Assembly (NCBI GenBank): GCA_036507955.1
Contig: DATCIH010000133.1
Span: 1 to 6,714, forward strand
Direction of reading: 5' to 3'
DNA from: DATCIH01 sp036507955
GTDB taxonomy: Bacteria; Bacillota; Clostridia; Clostridiales; Clostridiaceae
Length of the DNA: 6,714 nucleotides
The translations under genes and the position numbers were made by a program. Positions 1 to 5,727 of this stretch are shown one piece after another. How positions within the stretch are numbered: the first letter of the stretch is position 1; each line of letters opens with the position of its first letter. The notes beneath the pieces are model-generated. The model ran no database searches, was not told where the DNA came from, and worked only from the letters and a program-made list of their open reading frames with translations.

Positions 1-199
1 TTTTTGGCATATCCAAATTTAGTTTGCTGGTAATAAATGAATGTCATCATTGGAATAAACTTAGGTTATTTTTGTAATAATTCTAGAGTGTTTTGGCTTA
101 ACTTTTTTATTCAGTTTTTTCATAGCTAACTTTACACAATCTAATTAATCTTTACTATATATAGCATAACCAATTATAAGAAAAAGTTCAGTGACAATG

Positions 200-883
200 T
201 CACACTCCAGCAATCTTCTTTAATAATTCCTTATTTTTTACAATAATCCTTCCACGGGATAAACTCACTATATTTTTCTTTTCAAAATCCTTAAGAAGTC
301 TACTTACAACTTCCCTAGCAGTGCCTAACTCTATTGCAATTTTTTCGTGAGTCATATCCAGTTTTTCTTCAATGTTACTTTTATCTAATTTTTGTATTAT
401 AAATGCAGCTAACCTTGTATCCATATTTTTAAATACTACCTCATCAATTAAGAGCATTACCTCTTGTAGTCTTGTAGATATAGTATTAAAAATGAACTGC
501 TGACAACCTGCTTCAGATAAAAATAGTTCCTTATAAAATCCAGCAGGAATAATTCCAAGGATAGCTTCTTCTTCTACCTGAGCTATAGCTGGATAGTGTG
601 CATTTCCCATAATGCAAGATACACTTAAAACGCAGGTTTCGCCTTTACCTAGCCTATATAAGGTTATCTCTTTACCTTCAGGGGAAAGCTTATATACCCT
701 TATTATTCCACTAAGAACAAAAACCATGTTTGTGCAAGCTGCTCCTTCTTCTAAGATCATAGTACCTATCGGAAACTTTTTAATCTTAATAGTTTCCATA
801 AATCTTTTTAGCATTTCCATCTTTAAACTACTTAAGAATGGGAATTTAAGTTTAATTTCATCAACAGAATTGTTTGAATTCAT
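200..883 (-). CDS. Crp/Fnr-family transcriptional regulator
   Basis: A 227-residue protein of the normal length for Crp/Fnr regulators. Residues about 15-125 form the cyclic-nucleotide-binding-like beta barrel (FPIGTMILEEG near 37-47, VLSGIIRVYKLSPEGKE near 56-72). Residues about 135-155 form the dimer helix. Residues about 177-213 form the winged helix-turn-helix, with the recognition segment GTAREVVSRLLKDFEKK, which is typical of the family. Cysteines lie at 50, 84, 90 and 127; the C84/C90 pair sits in GETCVLSVSC. There is no N-terminal Fnr-type Cys cluster, so an oxygen-sensing [4Fe-4S] cluster is unlikely. The ATG at 883 has GGAG at 892-889, spaced 5 nt. It lies next to the sulfur-transfer operon, and no ATACCC/GGGTAT operator is seen in its own upstream region. 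The family is certain; the effector is unknown. Confidence 0.93.
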   Translation of the reverse strand: MNSNNSVDEIKLKFPFLSSLKMEMLKRFMETIKIKKFPIGTMILEEGAACTNMVFVLSGIIRVYKLSPEGKEITLYRLGKGETCVLSVSCIMGNAHYPAIAQVEEEAILGIIPAGFYKELFLSEAGCQQFIFNTISTRLQEVMLLIDEVVFKNMDTRLAAFIIQKLDKSNIEEKLDMTHEKIAIELGTAREVVSRLLKDFEKKNIVSLSRGRIIVKNKELLKKIAGV

Positions 884-931
884 TTTTACTCCTTTCTCTT
901 ATGAATTATTTTCAATCAGTTATCTACAGTA

Positions 932-1160
932 TTAAGTATTCACAATAAGTGCTGCACCAATTACATTCTCATTTCCCTCATCTTTTCGATGTTCCATAAA
1001 CTTCTGAAAAACAATATAATTTAAAAATCACTAGACCAAACCTTTCTATTATCCTATCTAAGTCTTTCTTTTTTACATGAGTTAGGCCTACTGTAGCAAA
1101 GTACTTTCCCATATTTTTAGTACTGGATTCTTCATGGCTTAAAAGTTCTTCTAAAGTCAT
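932..1160 (-). pseudogene. short unrecognised gene, probably frameshifted
   Basis: An ATG at 1160 opens 60 codons (to 978) that begin MTLEELLSHEES; I do not recognise the family. The ORF stops just where another frame becomes open and protein-like (FMEHRKDEGNENVIGAALIV, ending with TAA at 934-932). This suggests a frameshift or small deletion around 1010-1030, so I extend the call to 932. A possible AAAGGA ribosome site (1180-1175) lies about 13-14 nt upstream of the ATG, which is rather far. A good minus-strand promoter containing the shared operator lies upstream (1243-1215), so the gene probably belonged to the same regulon as the divergent rhodanese operon. It could instead be an intact 60-residue protein, with the second frame open by chance. 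Confidence 0.45.
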
Positions 1161-1190
1161 CTTAATTTTGCAATCCTTTAAATATTTATA

Positions 1191-1219
1191 TTGTATTTAT
1201 TAGATACCAATGTTATTAT
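1191..1219 (+). promoter_or_regulatory. sigma-A promoter for the rhodanese operon
   Basis: TTGTAT (1191-1196) and TATTAT (1214-1219) are separated by 17 bp. Transcription would start near 1226, inside the operator that begins directly after the -10 box, so a bound repressor would block it. This leaves a leader of about 100 nt before the rhodanese ATG. Confidence 0.55.
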
Positions 1220-1243
1220 ATACCCATCCGGGGTATCAATCAA
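1215..1243 (-). promoter_or_regulatory. sigma-A promoter for the 1160 minus gene
   Basis: On the minus strand TTGATT (1243-1238) and a perfect TATAAT (1220-1215) are 17 bp apart. The operator 1220-1236 fills the spacer and overlaps the first base of the -10 box. The same architecture is seen at the tRNA-Sec promoter (6248-6220). Confidence 0.6.
1220..1236. promoter_or_regulatory. CstR/CsoR-type operator 1
   Basis: ATACCC-ATCCG-GGGTAT: 6-bp inverted arms around a 5-nt spacer. It lies between the divergent gene at 1160 (minus) and the rhodanese operon (plus) and overlaps the promoters of both. It is one of five matching sites in the window. C/G tracts flanked by AT are the known style of CsoR/CstR operators. 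Confidence 0.8.
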
Positions 1244-1327
1244 TGAATAATTTTGAAAAATTAAAGAAAAAAAAGTAAGGTTCATTTTTAAATAAAAGTA
1301 AAAATTTAAAACTAAAAGGAGAAAGAT

Positions 1328-1723
1328 ATGAATACTAATAATTTATTAATCATAATAACCGTCCTTGCATTAGCATATATGCTTTACCCTAAAATAATGA
1401 TTAAATTTAATAAAAATGTTAAGAATGTTTCTGGAGAAGAAGCTGAGAGGCTTATAAGAGAAACTAAAGATCTTGTTGTGCTAGATGTAAGAAGTAACGG
1501 TGAATATAAAGTGGGGCATATAAATGGTTCTAAGCTAATGCCTGTTGGTGAAATTGCTTACAGGATCAATGAGTTAGAAAGGTTTCGTGGTAAGCCAATA
1601 TTAGTTCACTGCGCATCGGGTGGAAGAAGTCCTAAAGCGGTTAATATATTACTTAATAATAAATTTGGTCCAATATATATGAATCATGGATTAGCAGGCT
1701 TTAGTGGAAATCTTAAAAAATAA
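1328..1723 (+). CDS. Membrane-anchored single-domain rhodanese (sulfurtransferase)
   Basis: A 131-residue protein. Residues about 5-22 form one hydrophobic N-terminal helix, probably a membrane anchor with the domain in the cytoplasm. Residues about 33-130 are a rhodanese domain: VVLDVRSNGEYKVGHINGS (CH2A-like region) and the active-site loop HCASGGRS with catalytic Cys95 and Arg100. Rhodaneses carry sulfane sulfur as a persulfide on this Cys and pass it to acceptor thiols. The ATG at 1328 has GGAG at 1318-1321. It is the first gene of an operon with the CopZ-like gene 15 nt downstream. Promoter and operator lie at 1191-1236, so expression is probably controlled by the CsoR/CstR-like repressor encoded at 4820. 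In known CstR systems rhodanese-domain proteins are regulon members, which fits. The acceptor here is unknown. Confidence 0.93.
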   Translation: MNTNNLLIIITVLALAYMLYPKIMIKFNKNVKNVSGEEAERLIRETKDLVVLDVRSNGEYKVGHINGSKLMPVGEIAYRINELERFRGKPILVHCASGGRSPKAVNILLNNKFGPIYMNHGLAGFSGNLKK

Positions 1724-1738
1724 AGGAGCACTTAAAAT

Positions 1739-2236
1739 ATGGGAAAAGAATTTATAAAAAAGTCCTGTTCCTCAAATAGGATAATGATTACTAACAAAAT
1801 TAAAAAAAATAACACCTGTCCTTTATGTGGGCGAATGGGTAAAATGGTAAAGAATGTTACAGTAAAACATTTGATAACAGATGAATTTATGGGAAAAATC
1901 GGCAACGAGGATTACTATTTATGTATGGATGAAAACTGTGATATAGTTTATTATGATTTAAATTCAGGAATAATATTTAGTAAGCAACAGGTAAAGGTTC
2001 CTATATGGTTTAAGGATGATGCAAATCCTAAATATGCTTGCTATTGCAGTAAAGTAACAGAAGAAGAAGTTATAAATGCAGTTGTAAAAGATGGTGCTAC
2101 TATTATGAGCCAGGTATTAAAAATTACAGGCGCGATGAGTGAACCTAACTGTCAAAATAATAATCCTTTAGGGCAATGTTGTCATAAAATAGTGCAAGAG
2201 GCTATAAATAAAGGACTCGCTATCCTAAATCAATAA
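1739..2236 (+). CDS. CopZ N-terminal-like Zn/[2Fe-2S] protein
   Basis: A 165-residue soluble cysteine-rich protein. Residues 27-67 carry a zinc-ribbon-like set (CPLC at 27-30, then C62 and C67), like the zinc site of the CopZ N-terminal domain. Residues 101-148 are a Bfd-like [2Fe-2S] domain: CYC at 101-103, C138 in SEPNCQ, and CC at 147-148. The Cys spacing (CxC, about 35, about 10) resembles the Archaeoglobus fulgidus CopZ cluster. That protein also has a C-terminal copper-binding HMA domain with CxxC; none is present here, so copper delivery is not supported. A role as an electron or sulfur relay partner of the rhodanese is inferred from the operon only. GGAG at 1725-1728 supports the ATG at 1739; this ribosome site directly follows the rhodanese stop codon. 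Confidence 0.85.
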   Translation: MGKEFIKKSCSSNRIMITNKIKKNNTCPLCGRMGKMVKNVTVKHLITDEFMGKIGNEDYYLCMDENCDIVYYDLNSGIIFSKQQVKVPIWFKDDANPKYACYCSKVTEEEVINAVVKDGATIMSQVLKITGAMSEPNCQNNNPLGQCCHKIVQEAINKGLAILNQ

Positions 2237-2282
2237 TGTTCATAACCTTTATTAAAAAAATTTAATTGGAGGAATTAATTTG

Positions 2283-3257
2283 ATGCTGTCAAAATCTAAA
2301 ATAACTGCAATAGGGGTTTACCTTCCAGAGAAAGTATTAACTAATTATGAACTAGAAAAAATGGTAAATACGAGTGATGAATGGATTCAAAAACGAACTG
2401 GTATAAAAGAAAGAAGAATATCTGGAGAACAGGAATTTTCTAGTGACATGGCAATTAAAGCGGTAGAAAACTTAAGGGAAAGAAATTCTGTAGATTTAAA
2501 TGATGTTGATATGATAATAGTTAGCACCTTTGTTCCTGATCATATGACACCAAGCGTAGCAGCATTAGTTCAAGGGCATTTTGGAATGAAAAATACTGGA
2601 ACAATGGATTTGAATGCTGCTTGTGCAGGCTTTGTTTATGCGCTTTCCATAGCAAATGCCATTATTACTATCGGTCAAAGTAAAAAAGTTCTTGTAATTG
2701 CATCAGAGGCTGTAAGTAAAGCAATAGATTATACAGATAGAAACACTTGCGTGTTGTTTGGTGATGCTTCATCCGCTTTCTTAGTTGAAAGAAGTGAGGG
2801 GGATGCAGCCTTTATAGATACATATTTTTGTACTGACGGTCTATCTGCTGATAAAATTCATTGCACTAATCTATCTCAAAGAGTTTTGAACAAAAACATA
2901 GAAAAGCAAAGGCTAATTGAGCAAGATGGGAAAGCAGTTTATAAATTTGCTATAAAAGAAGTCACTAGAGGAGTACAAGAATTACTTAGTAAATCTAATA
3001 TGAGCTTAAGTGATATTAATTGGTTTATTCCACATAGTGCTAATAAAAGAATCCTAGAGGAAATATGTTCAAGGCTTAATTTTCCATTAGAGAAGACCCT
3101 AATGAGTGTTGAAAATTTTGGTAATACATCCTCTGCATCTATTCCCCTAGCATTATGGCTAGCTATTGAAGATAATAAAATTAAAAAGGGTGATATTTTA
3201 CTATTATATGGTTTTGGAGGGGGACTAACCCACGGCGGAATTATTATGAAGTGGTAA
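2283..3257 (+). CDS. fabH: Beta-ketoacyl-ACP synthase III
   Basis: A 324-residue thiolase-fold enzyme, the usual FabH length. The catalytic triad is visible: Cys114 in NAACAGF, His251 in IPHSANKR and Asn281 in ENFGNTSSASIP. The family features TSDEWIQKRTGIKERR near residues 30-45 and GFGGGLTHG near the C-terminus are also present. FabH condenses acetyl- or branched acyl-CoA with malonyl-ACP to start fatty acid synthesis. The start is ATG 2283, with GGAGGA at 2268-2273 spaced 9 nt; a TTG at 2280 directly before it is also possible. The gene follows the CopZ-like gene after about 45 nt without a visible terminator, so it probably shares its operon. No other fab gene is in view, so it may be a regulated extra copy. 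It ends only 14 bp from the convergent DUF1847 gene. Confidence 0.95.
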   Translation: MLSKSKITAIGVYLPEKVLTNYELEKMVNTSDEWIQKRTGIKERRISGEQEFSSDMAIKAVENLRERNSVDLNDVDMIIVSTFVPDHMTPSVAALVQGHFGMKNTGTMDLNAACAGFVYALSIANAIITIGQSKKVLVIASEAVSKAIDYTDRNTCVLFGDASSAFLVERSEGDAAFIDTYFCTDGLSADKIHCTNLSQRVLNKNIEKQRLIEQDGKAVYKFAIKEVTRGVQELLSKSNMSLSDINWFIPHSANKRILEEICSRLNFPLEKTLMSVENFGNTSSASIPLALWLAIEDNKIKKGDILLLYGFGGGLTHGGIIMKW

Positions 3258-3271
3258 TCACTAATTTATTC

Positions 3272-3895
3272 TTATTTATATAATTTATTTTTGTAGTAAC
3301 TATCCGATAGATACAATGCTCCTAAAGGATTATGTGCAAGTACTCTATCCTTAACAGCAAAAACAGTTATAGGTGCATCAGAATACTTTATAAATAGTGA
3401 ATCATGTCCTACACACAACCCCAAAATAATATTCAAATCTGTTTTAGCTTTATTTAAAAGAGTAGCTTGACCTATAGGATTACACATTGGTTCATAAGTA
3501 CCAGGACATACCTTCTCCTTATCATCAATCTTCAAAAATTCTTTAGTTATGCTTCCGTTTTTACACACAACTGAATCAACCTCAAAGCCATTATGTTTTA
3601 ATACTAAACATAACATCTTTGCTTCCTTACTTAAGCCTACACAGAAGGCAACTCCTAGGTTTTTGAAATTACATTTATTTGCGAAATCCATTGTTTCTTC
3701 AAGTCTTGTTTTCTTACAATAACCCTCTGCTTCAACTAATGCTGAGTTATATGCTAATTTATAATTTTCATCTTCAAGGTAGAATTCCTTTATTTTTTCA
3801 AATTCTTCTTTTTCATTACTTGGACAATTAAGAGGTAATTTTTCTAGTTTTCCTGTTTTACAGTAATGTCCACTGCACATAGCGCAAGTATACAT
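3272..3895 (-). CDS. DUF1847 cysteine-rich putative metal-binding protein
   Basis: A 207-residue soluble protein with 12 cysteines. The N-terminus has C4, C7, C12 and C24 (MYTCAMCSGHYC then NCPS), a likely metal or Fe-S site. The rest carries conserved-looking blocks: AFCVGL near 83-88, PMCNPIGQATLLN near 136-148, LGLCVGHDSLFIKYSDAP near 158-175, and VKDRVLAHNP near 181-190. I match this to the DUF1847 family, which occurs in anaerobes and has no established function. The ATG at 3895 has GGGAG (3908-3904) spaced 8 nt. It lies 93 nt downstream of the membrane 4Fe-4S gene on the same strand, with no clear terminator between them, so the two are probably cotranscribed from the operator-controlled promoter at 4672-4644. 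Confidence 0.85.
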   Translation of the reverse strand: MYTCAMCSGHYCKTGKLEKLPLNCPSNEKEEFEKIKEFYLEDENYKLAYNSALVEAEGYCKKTRLEETMDFANKCNFKNLGVAFCVGLSKEAKMLCLVLKHNGFEVDSVVCKNGSITKEFLKIDDKEKVCPGTYEPMCNPIGQATLLNKAKTDLNIILGLCVGHDSLFIKYSDAPITVFAVKDRVLAHNPLGALYLSDSYYKNKLYK

Positions 3896-3988
3896 ATTCT
3901 AATCTCCCATCTTCTTATATTTGATTATTATGTAAAATGTAAAACCAATATTAACCTAATGGAGTTTTATACCAGTTCATCGTGTACA

Positions 3989-4561
3989 TTAAGGCTTTTT
4001 CTTTTTAAGAACAATATCAGATATTGTATTTACAGGGCATATTGTACACCATATTCTAGGCCTATTTATAAAGCCAATAACCATTCCTATCACTGTGGTT
4101 GTAAGCATCATAGAATATACTCTAAAGGATAAGTGAACTGCCCAATTAGGTATGACGCTTATATTTAAAACTTGAGGCATGTTCCATGGAAGTTGAAATA
4201 CAATCATAAATCTCACCTTTTTCATAGGCTCTATTCTACCTATATATACCATCAAAGTTGACATAAACAGGATAAATAAATTGAACCCAAAGTAATATAA
4301 TAAAATGGTTTTTACTTTACCATTTGTAATCCATTTAGGTATAGTCTTACCATTTAAATACTTATCTTTAAATAATACAGAATAAAGTTTTGCTCTTGGA
4401 CAATAATTCTGACACCAAGTCTTCTTACCATCCTTTGCTAGTAATATAAACGGAGTAATCATGCATGCAAAACCAAGCCATGCGAAAATAATATTAAAAA
4501 ATTCAAAAACAAAAAATAGTATGGTTAATATATACAAGTTATTCGTCCATCTTTTCTTCAT
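3989..4561 (-). CDS. Membrane 4Fe-4S-binding protein (NapH/NosR/polyferredoxin-like)
   Basis: A 190-residue membrane protein. Hydrophobic segments lie at about 9-42 (a hairpin or one long helix), 84-107 and 138-165. Two Cys-Pro motifs, CQNYCPRAKLY (C50, C54) and WCTICPVNTISD (C172, C175), resemble the motifs of NapH/NosR/CcoG-type membrane ferredoxins. With four motif cysteines it could hold one [4Fe-4S] cluster, and would move electrons at the inner membrane face. The start is ATG 4561: AAAGGG (4575-4570) is spaced 8 nt. An upstream in-frame GTG at 4606 has no good ribosome site and would begin only about 30 nt from the predicted transcription start, so I reject it. A strong promoter and the longest operator palindrome lie upstream. 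The electron donor and acceptor are unknown. Confidence 0.85.
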   Translation of the reverse strand: MKKRWTNNLYILTILFFVFEFFNIIFAWLGFACMITPFILLAKDGKKTWCQNYCPRAKLYSVLFKDKYLNGKTIPKWITNGKVKTILLYYFGFNLFILFMSTLMVYIGRIEPMKKVRFMIVFQLPWNMPQVLNISVIPNWAVHLSFRVYSMMLTTTVIGMVIGFINRPRIWCTICPVNTISDIVLKKKKP

Positions 4562-4611
4562 ACCAATTTCCCTTTCAGATAACAAATCCAGAAAACCACT
4601 TATCACTTCTT

Positions 4612-4644
4612 TTTGTAATATACCCTATGTGGGTATATTACAAA
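4612..4644. promoter_or_regulatory. CstR/CsoR-type operator 2 (extended palindrome)
   Basis: The core ATACCC-TATGT-GGGTAT lies at 4620-4636. The symmetry extends to perfect 14-bp arms (4612-4625 and 4631-4644) around a 5-nt spacer, the longest palindrome of the five sites. It covers the transcription start and touches the -10 box of the minus-strand promoter. Before the 4561 start it would also be in the transcript only in part. Confidence 0.85.
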
Positions 4645-4672
4645 TGATAACCTTCTCTATTGCACTTGTCAA
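4644..4672 (-). promoter_or_regulatory. Strong sigma-A promoter for the membrane 4Fe-4S gene
   Basis: On the minus strand a perfect TTGACA (4672-4667) and TATCAT (4649-4644) are exactly 17 bp apart. The predicted transcription start near 4637 falls at the edge of operator 2, which would cover about +1 to +17. This is a classical repression layout. Confidence 0.75.
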
Positions 4673-4714
4673 TTAACTCTATATTATACAATCAGATTCT
4701 AATTGTATAATATA

Positions 4715-4743
4715 TTGACTCCCATGAGAAACAAATATATAAT
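4715..4743 (+). promoter_or_regulatory. Sigma-A promoter for the CsoR/CstR-like repressor gene
   Basis: TTGACT (4715-4720) and a perfect TATAAT (4738-4743) are 17 bp apart. Transcription should start near 4750, at the first base of operator 3, which points to autorepression. Confidence 0.75.
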
Positions 4744-4749
4744 TCAATT

Positions 4750-4766
4750 ATACCTATGTAGGGTAT
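4750..4766. promoter_or_regulatory. CstR/CsoR-type operator 3
   Basis: ATACCT-ATGTA-GGGTAT, with one mismatch between the arms. It covers about +1 to +17 of the predicted repressor-gene transcript, 54 bp before the start codon. The imperfect left arm could make autorepression weaker than control at operator 2. Confidence 0.8.
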
Positions 4767-4819
4767 AGAGGCATAACAATTGATATTTGTTATGTGTTTG
4801 TAAGTAATAGGAGGTTAAA

Positions 4820-5116
4820 ATGAATATTACAAATAACGATGAAGATACTAAAAAAGACATCCTTAACCGCTTAAATAGAATTGAAGGTCAGGTAAAGGGG
4901 ATTCAAAGAATGATAGAGTCCGAGAAACAATGTGGAGATGTACTAACTCAAATTTCTGCTGTCCGTGCTGCCACAAATAAAGTTGGCGTTTTACTGTTGG
5001 AAAGATATTCTAAGAACTGTATATTAAATTCTATTAATTCAAAAGAGAATAATAATGAAGAGATTCTAGATGAATTTTTAACTACAGTTAAAAGGTTTCT
5101 AAAATTCGTAGAATAA
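4820..5116 (+). CDS. CsoR/CstR-family repressor, persulfide-sensor-like
   Basis: A 98-residue all-helical repressor of the CsoR/RcnR/CstR/FrmR family (DUF156), with the hallmark LNRIEGQVKGIQRMI (residues 18-32) and CGDVLTQISAVRAATNKVG (38-56). Copper-sensing CsoR proteins bind Cu(I) through Cys, His and Cys, with the His four residues before the second Cys. Here the Cys are C38 and C67, and position 63 is Tyr (ERYSKNC). The first Cys plus second Cys without the His is the pattern of CstR, which senses persulfides and polysulfides by forming Cys-Cys sulfur bridges. This is an inference from residues; target genes with rhodanese and thiol-redox functions agree with it. The ATG at 4820 follows GGAGG (4811-4815). 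It is divergent from the membrane 4Fe-4S gene and has its own operator, so it probably autoregulates and controls the other four sites. Confidence 0.9.
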   Translation: MNITNNDEDTKKDILNRLNRIEGQVKGIQRMIESEKQCGDVLTQISAVRAATNKVGVLLLERYSKNCILNSINSKENNNEEILDEFLTTVKRFLKFVE

Positions 5117-5131
5117 GTAAAGAAATTATAC

Positions 5132-5146
5132 TTGGTTAGTAACCAA
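5132..5146. repeat. Small inverted repeat after the repressor gene
   Basis: TTGGTT-AGT-AACCAA, perfect 6-bp arms with a 3-nt loop, 16 nt after the repressor stop. It has no T-run, so its role is unclear; it may add to termination with the following hairpin. Confidence 0.5.
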
Positions 5147-5150
5147 CTTG

Positions 5151-5180
5151 AAACGAGAACAGCTGTGACTGATCTCGTTT
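5151..5180. terminator. Probable bidirectional terminator between convergent genes
   Basis: AAACGAGA (5151-5158) and TCTCGTTT (5173-5180) form a perfect 8-bp stem around a 14-nt loop, between the stops of the repressor gene (5116) and the convergent minus-strand gene (5185). The T tail is only TTT within the stem and the loop is large, so the terminator would be weak; position is the main support. Confidence 0.5.
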
Positions 5181-5184
5181 GCAA

Positions 5185-5496
5185 TTATTCAAAATCAATG
5201 CTGACCGTTTTGGGCAAAGCTAATCCACATGCTATTTCAATACCCTTTATTATTCCAGAAGGAACAGGACATGCAACGTGTTTACAGTACTTCTGTGCTG
5301 CATTATAAACTTTAGAATCTTGGATTTTTGCAAAACATTCTACAAAACCGTCAATTTCATGTATCTCTTTAGCCATTTCCATAATTTGTGGACACTGTGA
5401 TTGAATTTTAATGTTAACTTCCTGCATATCTTCAGTTTGAATAATAATCTTAGAAATCAACCCACAAATGCCTGGATTAATATTAACTGAGTTCAT
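5185..5496 (-). CDS. Small cysteine-rich protein, DUF6951-like
   Basis: A 103-residue protein with six cysteines (11, 35, 54, 71, 76, 90). Recognisable blocks are NPGICGLISKI at the start, SQCPQ near 33-37, and CKHVACPVPSGIIKGIEIAC at 71-90, then GLALPK. I recall this pattern from small clostridial proteins grouped as DUF6951; no function is known to me. The Cys/His content suggests a metal or Fe-S site, but this is not shown. The ATG at 5496 has GGAGG (5509-5505) spaced 8 nt. Upstream on the same strand lie the selB and selD remnants and tRNA-Sec, so it may be the last gene of that transcript or have its own promoter. No shared operator lies directly before it. It looks intact, unlike its upstream neighbours. 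Confidence 0.8.
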   Translation of the reverse strand: MNSVNINPGICGLISKIIIQTEDMQEVNIKIQSQCPQIMEMAKEIHEIDGFVECFAKIQDSKVYNAAQKYCKHVACPVPSGIIKGIEIACGLALPKTVSIDFE

Positions 5497-5529
5497 ATTT
5501 ATCGCCTCCAGTAATAGATATATTTAATC

Positions 5530-5727
5530 TTACCTTCTTTTATAATCTAACCCATAGTTATATAAAATAGTCCATATAATTAACTCCCGGTTTTCTATTG
5601 TCTGCTACTCGCAGAGTCATCTGAATACTATCTTATGAACAAACACTTCATTACCTAAATCAATTATTTTACCACATTGAACTAAAAACTTTTCAATATC
5701 TTCAAGCTTATAGGGTTCAACTCTTAA
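5530..5727 (-). pseudogene. selB: selB C-terminal remnant (Sec-specific elongation factor)
   Basis: Directly after the selD homology ends, another frame reads LRVEPYKLEDIEKFLVQCGK and then a segment containing NEVFVHK (5727-5620). This resembles a winged-helix repeat near the SelB C-terminus (L..xGKlv.l..d.yfHK). After a TGA at 5619, two further frames contain ADNRKPGVNYMDYF and NYGLDYKRR (to 5530), matching the final SelB winged helix pattern SRKxxxxxLEYFDxxGLTxR. SelB binds the SECIS hairpin through these domains and delivers Sec-tRNA to the ribosome; the GTPase part is absent. At least two frame changes and no start codon make this non-functional. The assignment rests on remembered family patterns over short segments, so it is tentative. 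Confidence 0.5.

Noticed and set aside
191..203. GTGAC-AAT-GTCAC palindrome at the end of the Crp/Fnr gene
   Set aside because: It overlaps the stop codon, has no T-run and does not match a Crp or Fnr box; probably chance.
690..700. ATACCC half-site inside the Crp/Fnr gene
   Set aside because: There is no GGGTAT arm at the right distance, and it is within coding sequence.
902..919. Possible Fnr/Crp-like box (TGATT-N7-ATTCA on the minus strand) before the regulator gene
   Set aside because: The arms are not inverted copies of each other and do not fit TTGAT-N4-ATCAA or TGTGA-N6-TCACA.
1739..2236. Copper chaperone role for the CopZ-like protein
   Set aside because: The copper-binding HMA domain is absent and the nearby repressor lacks the Cu(I) ligand His.
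3866..4132. Plus-strand open frame between the DUF1847 and 4Fe-4S genes
   Set aside because: It overlaps both genes antisense, has no ribosome site and low-complexity content.
4562..4606. Upstream in-frame GTG start (4606) for the membrane 4Fe-4S protein
   Set aside because: It has no ribosome binding site and lies next to the operator and predicted transcription start; ATG 4561 has AAAGGG at good spacing.
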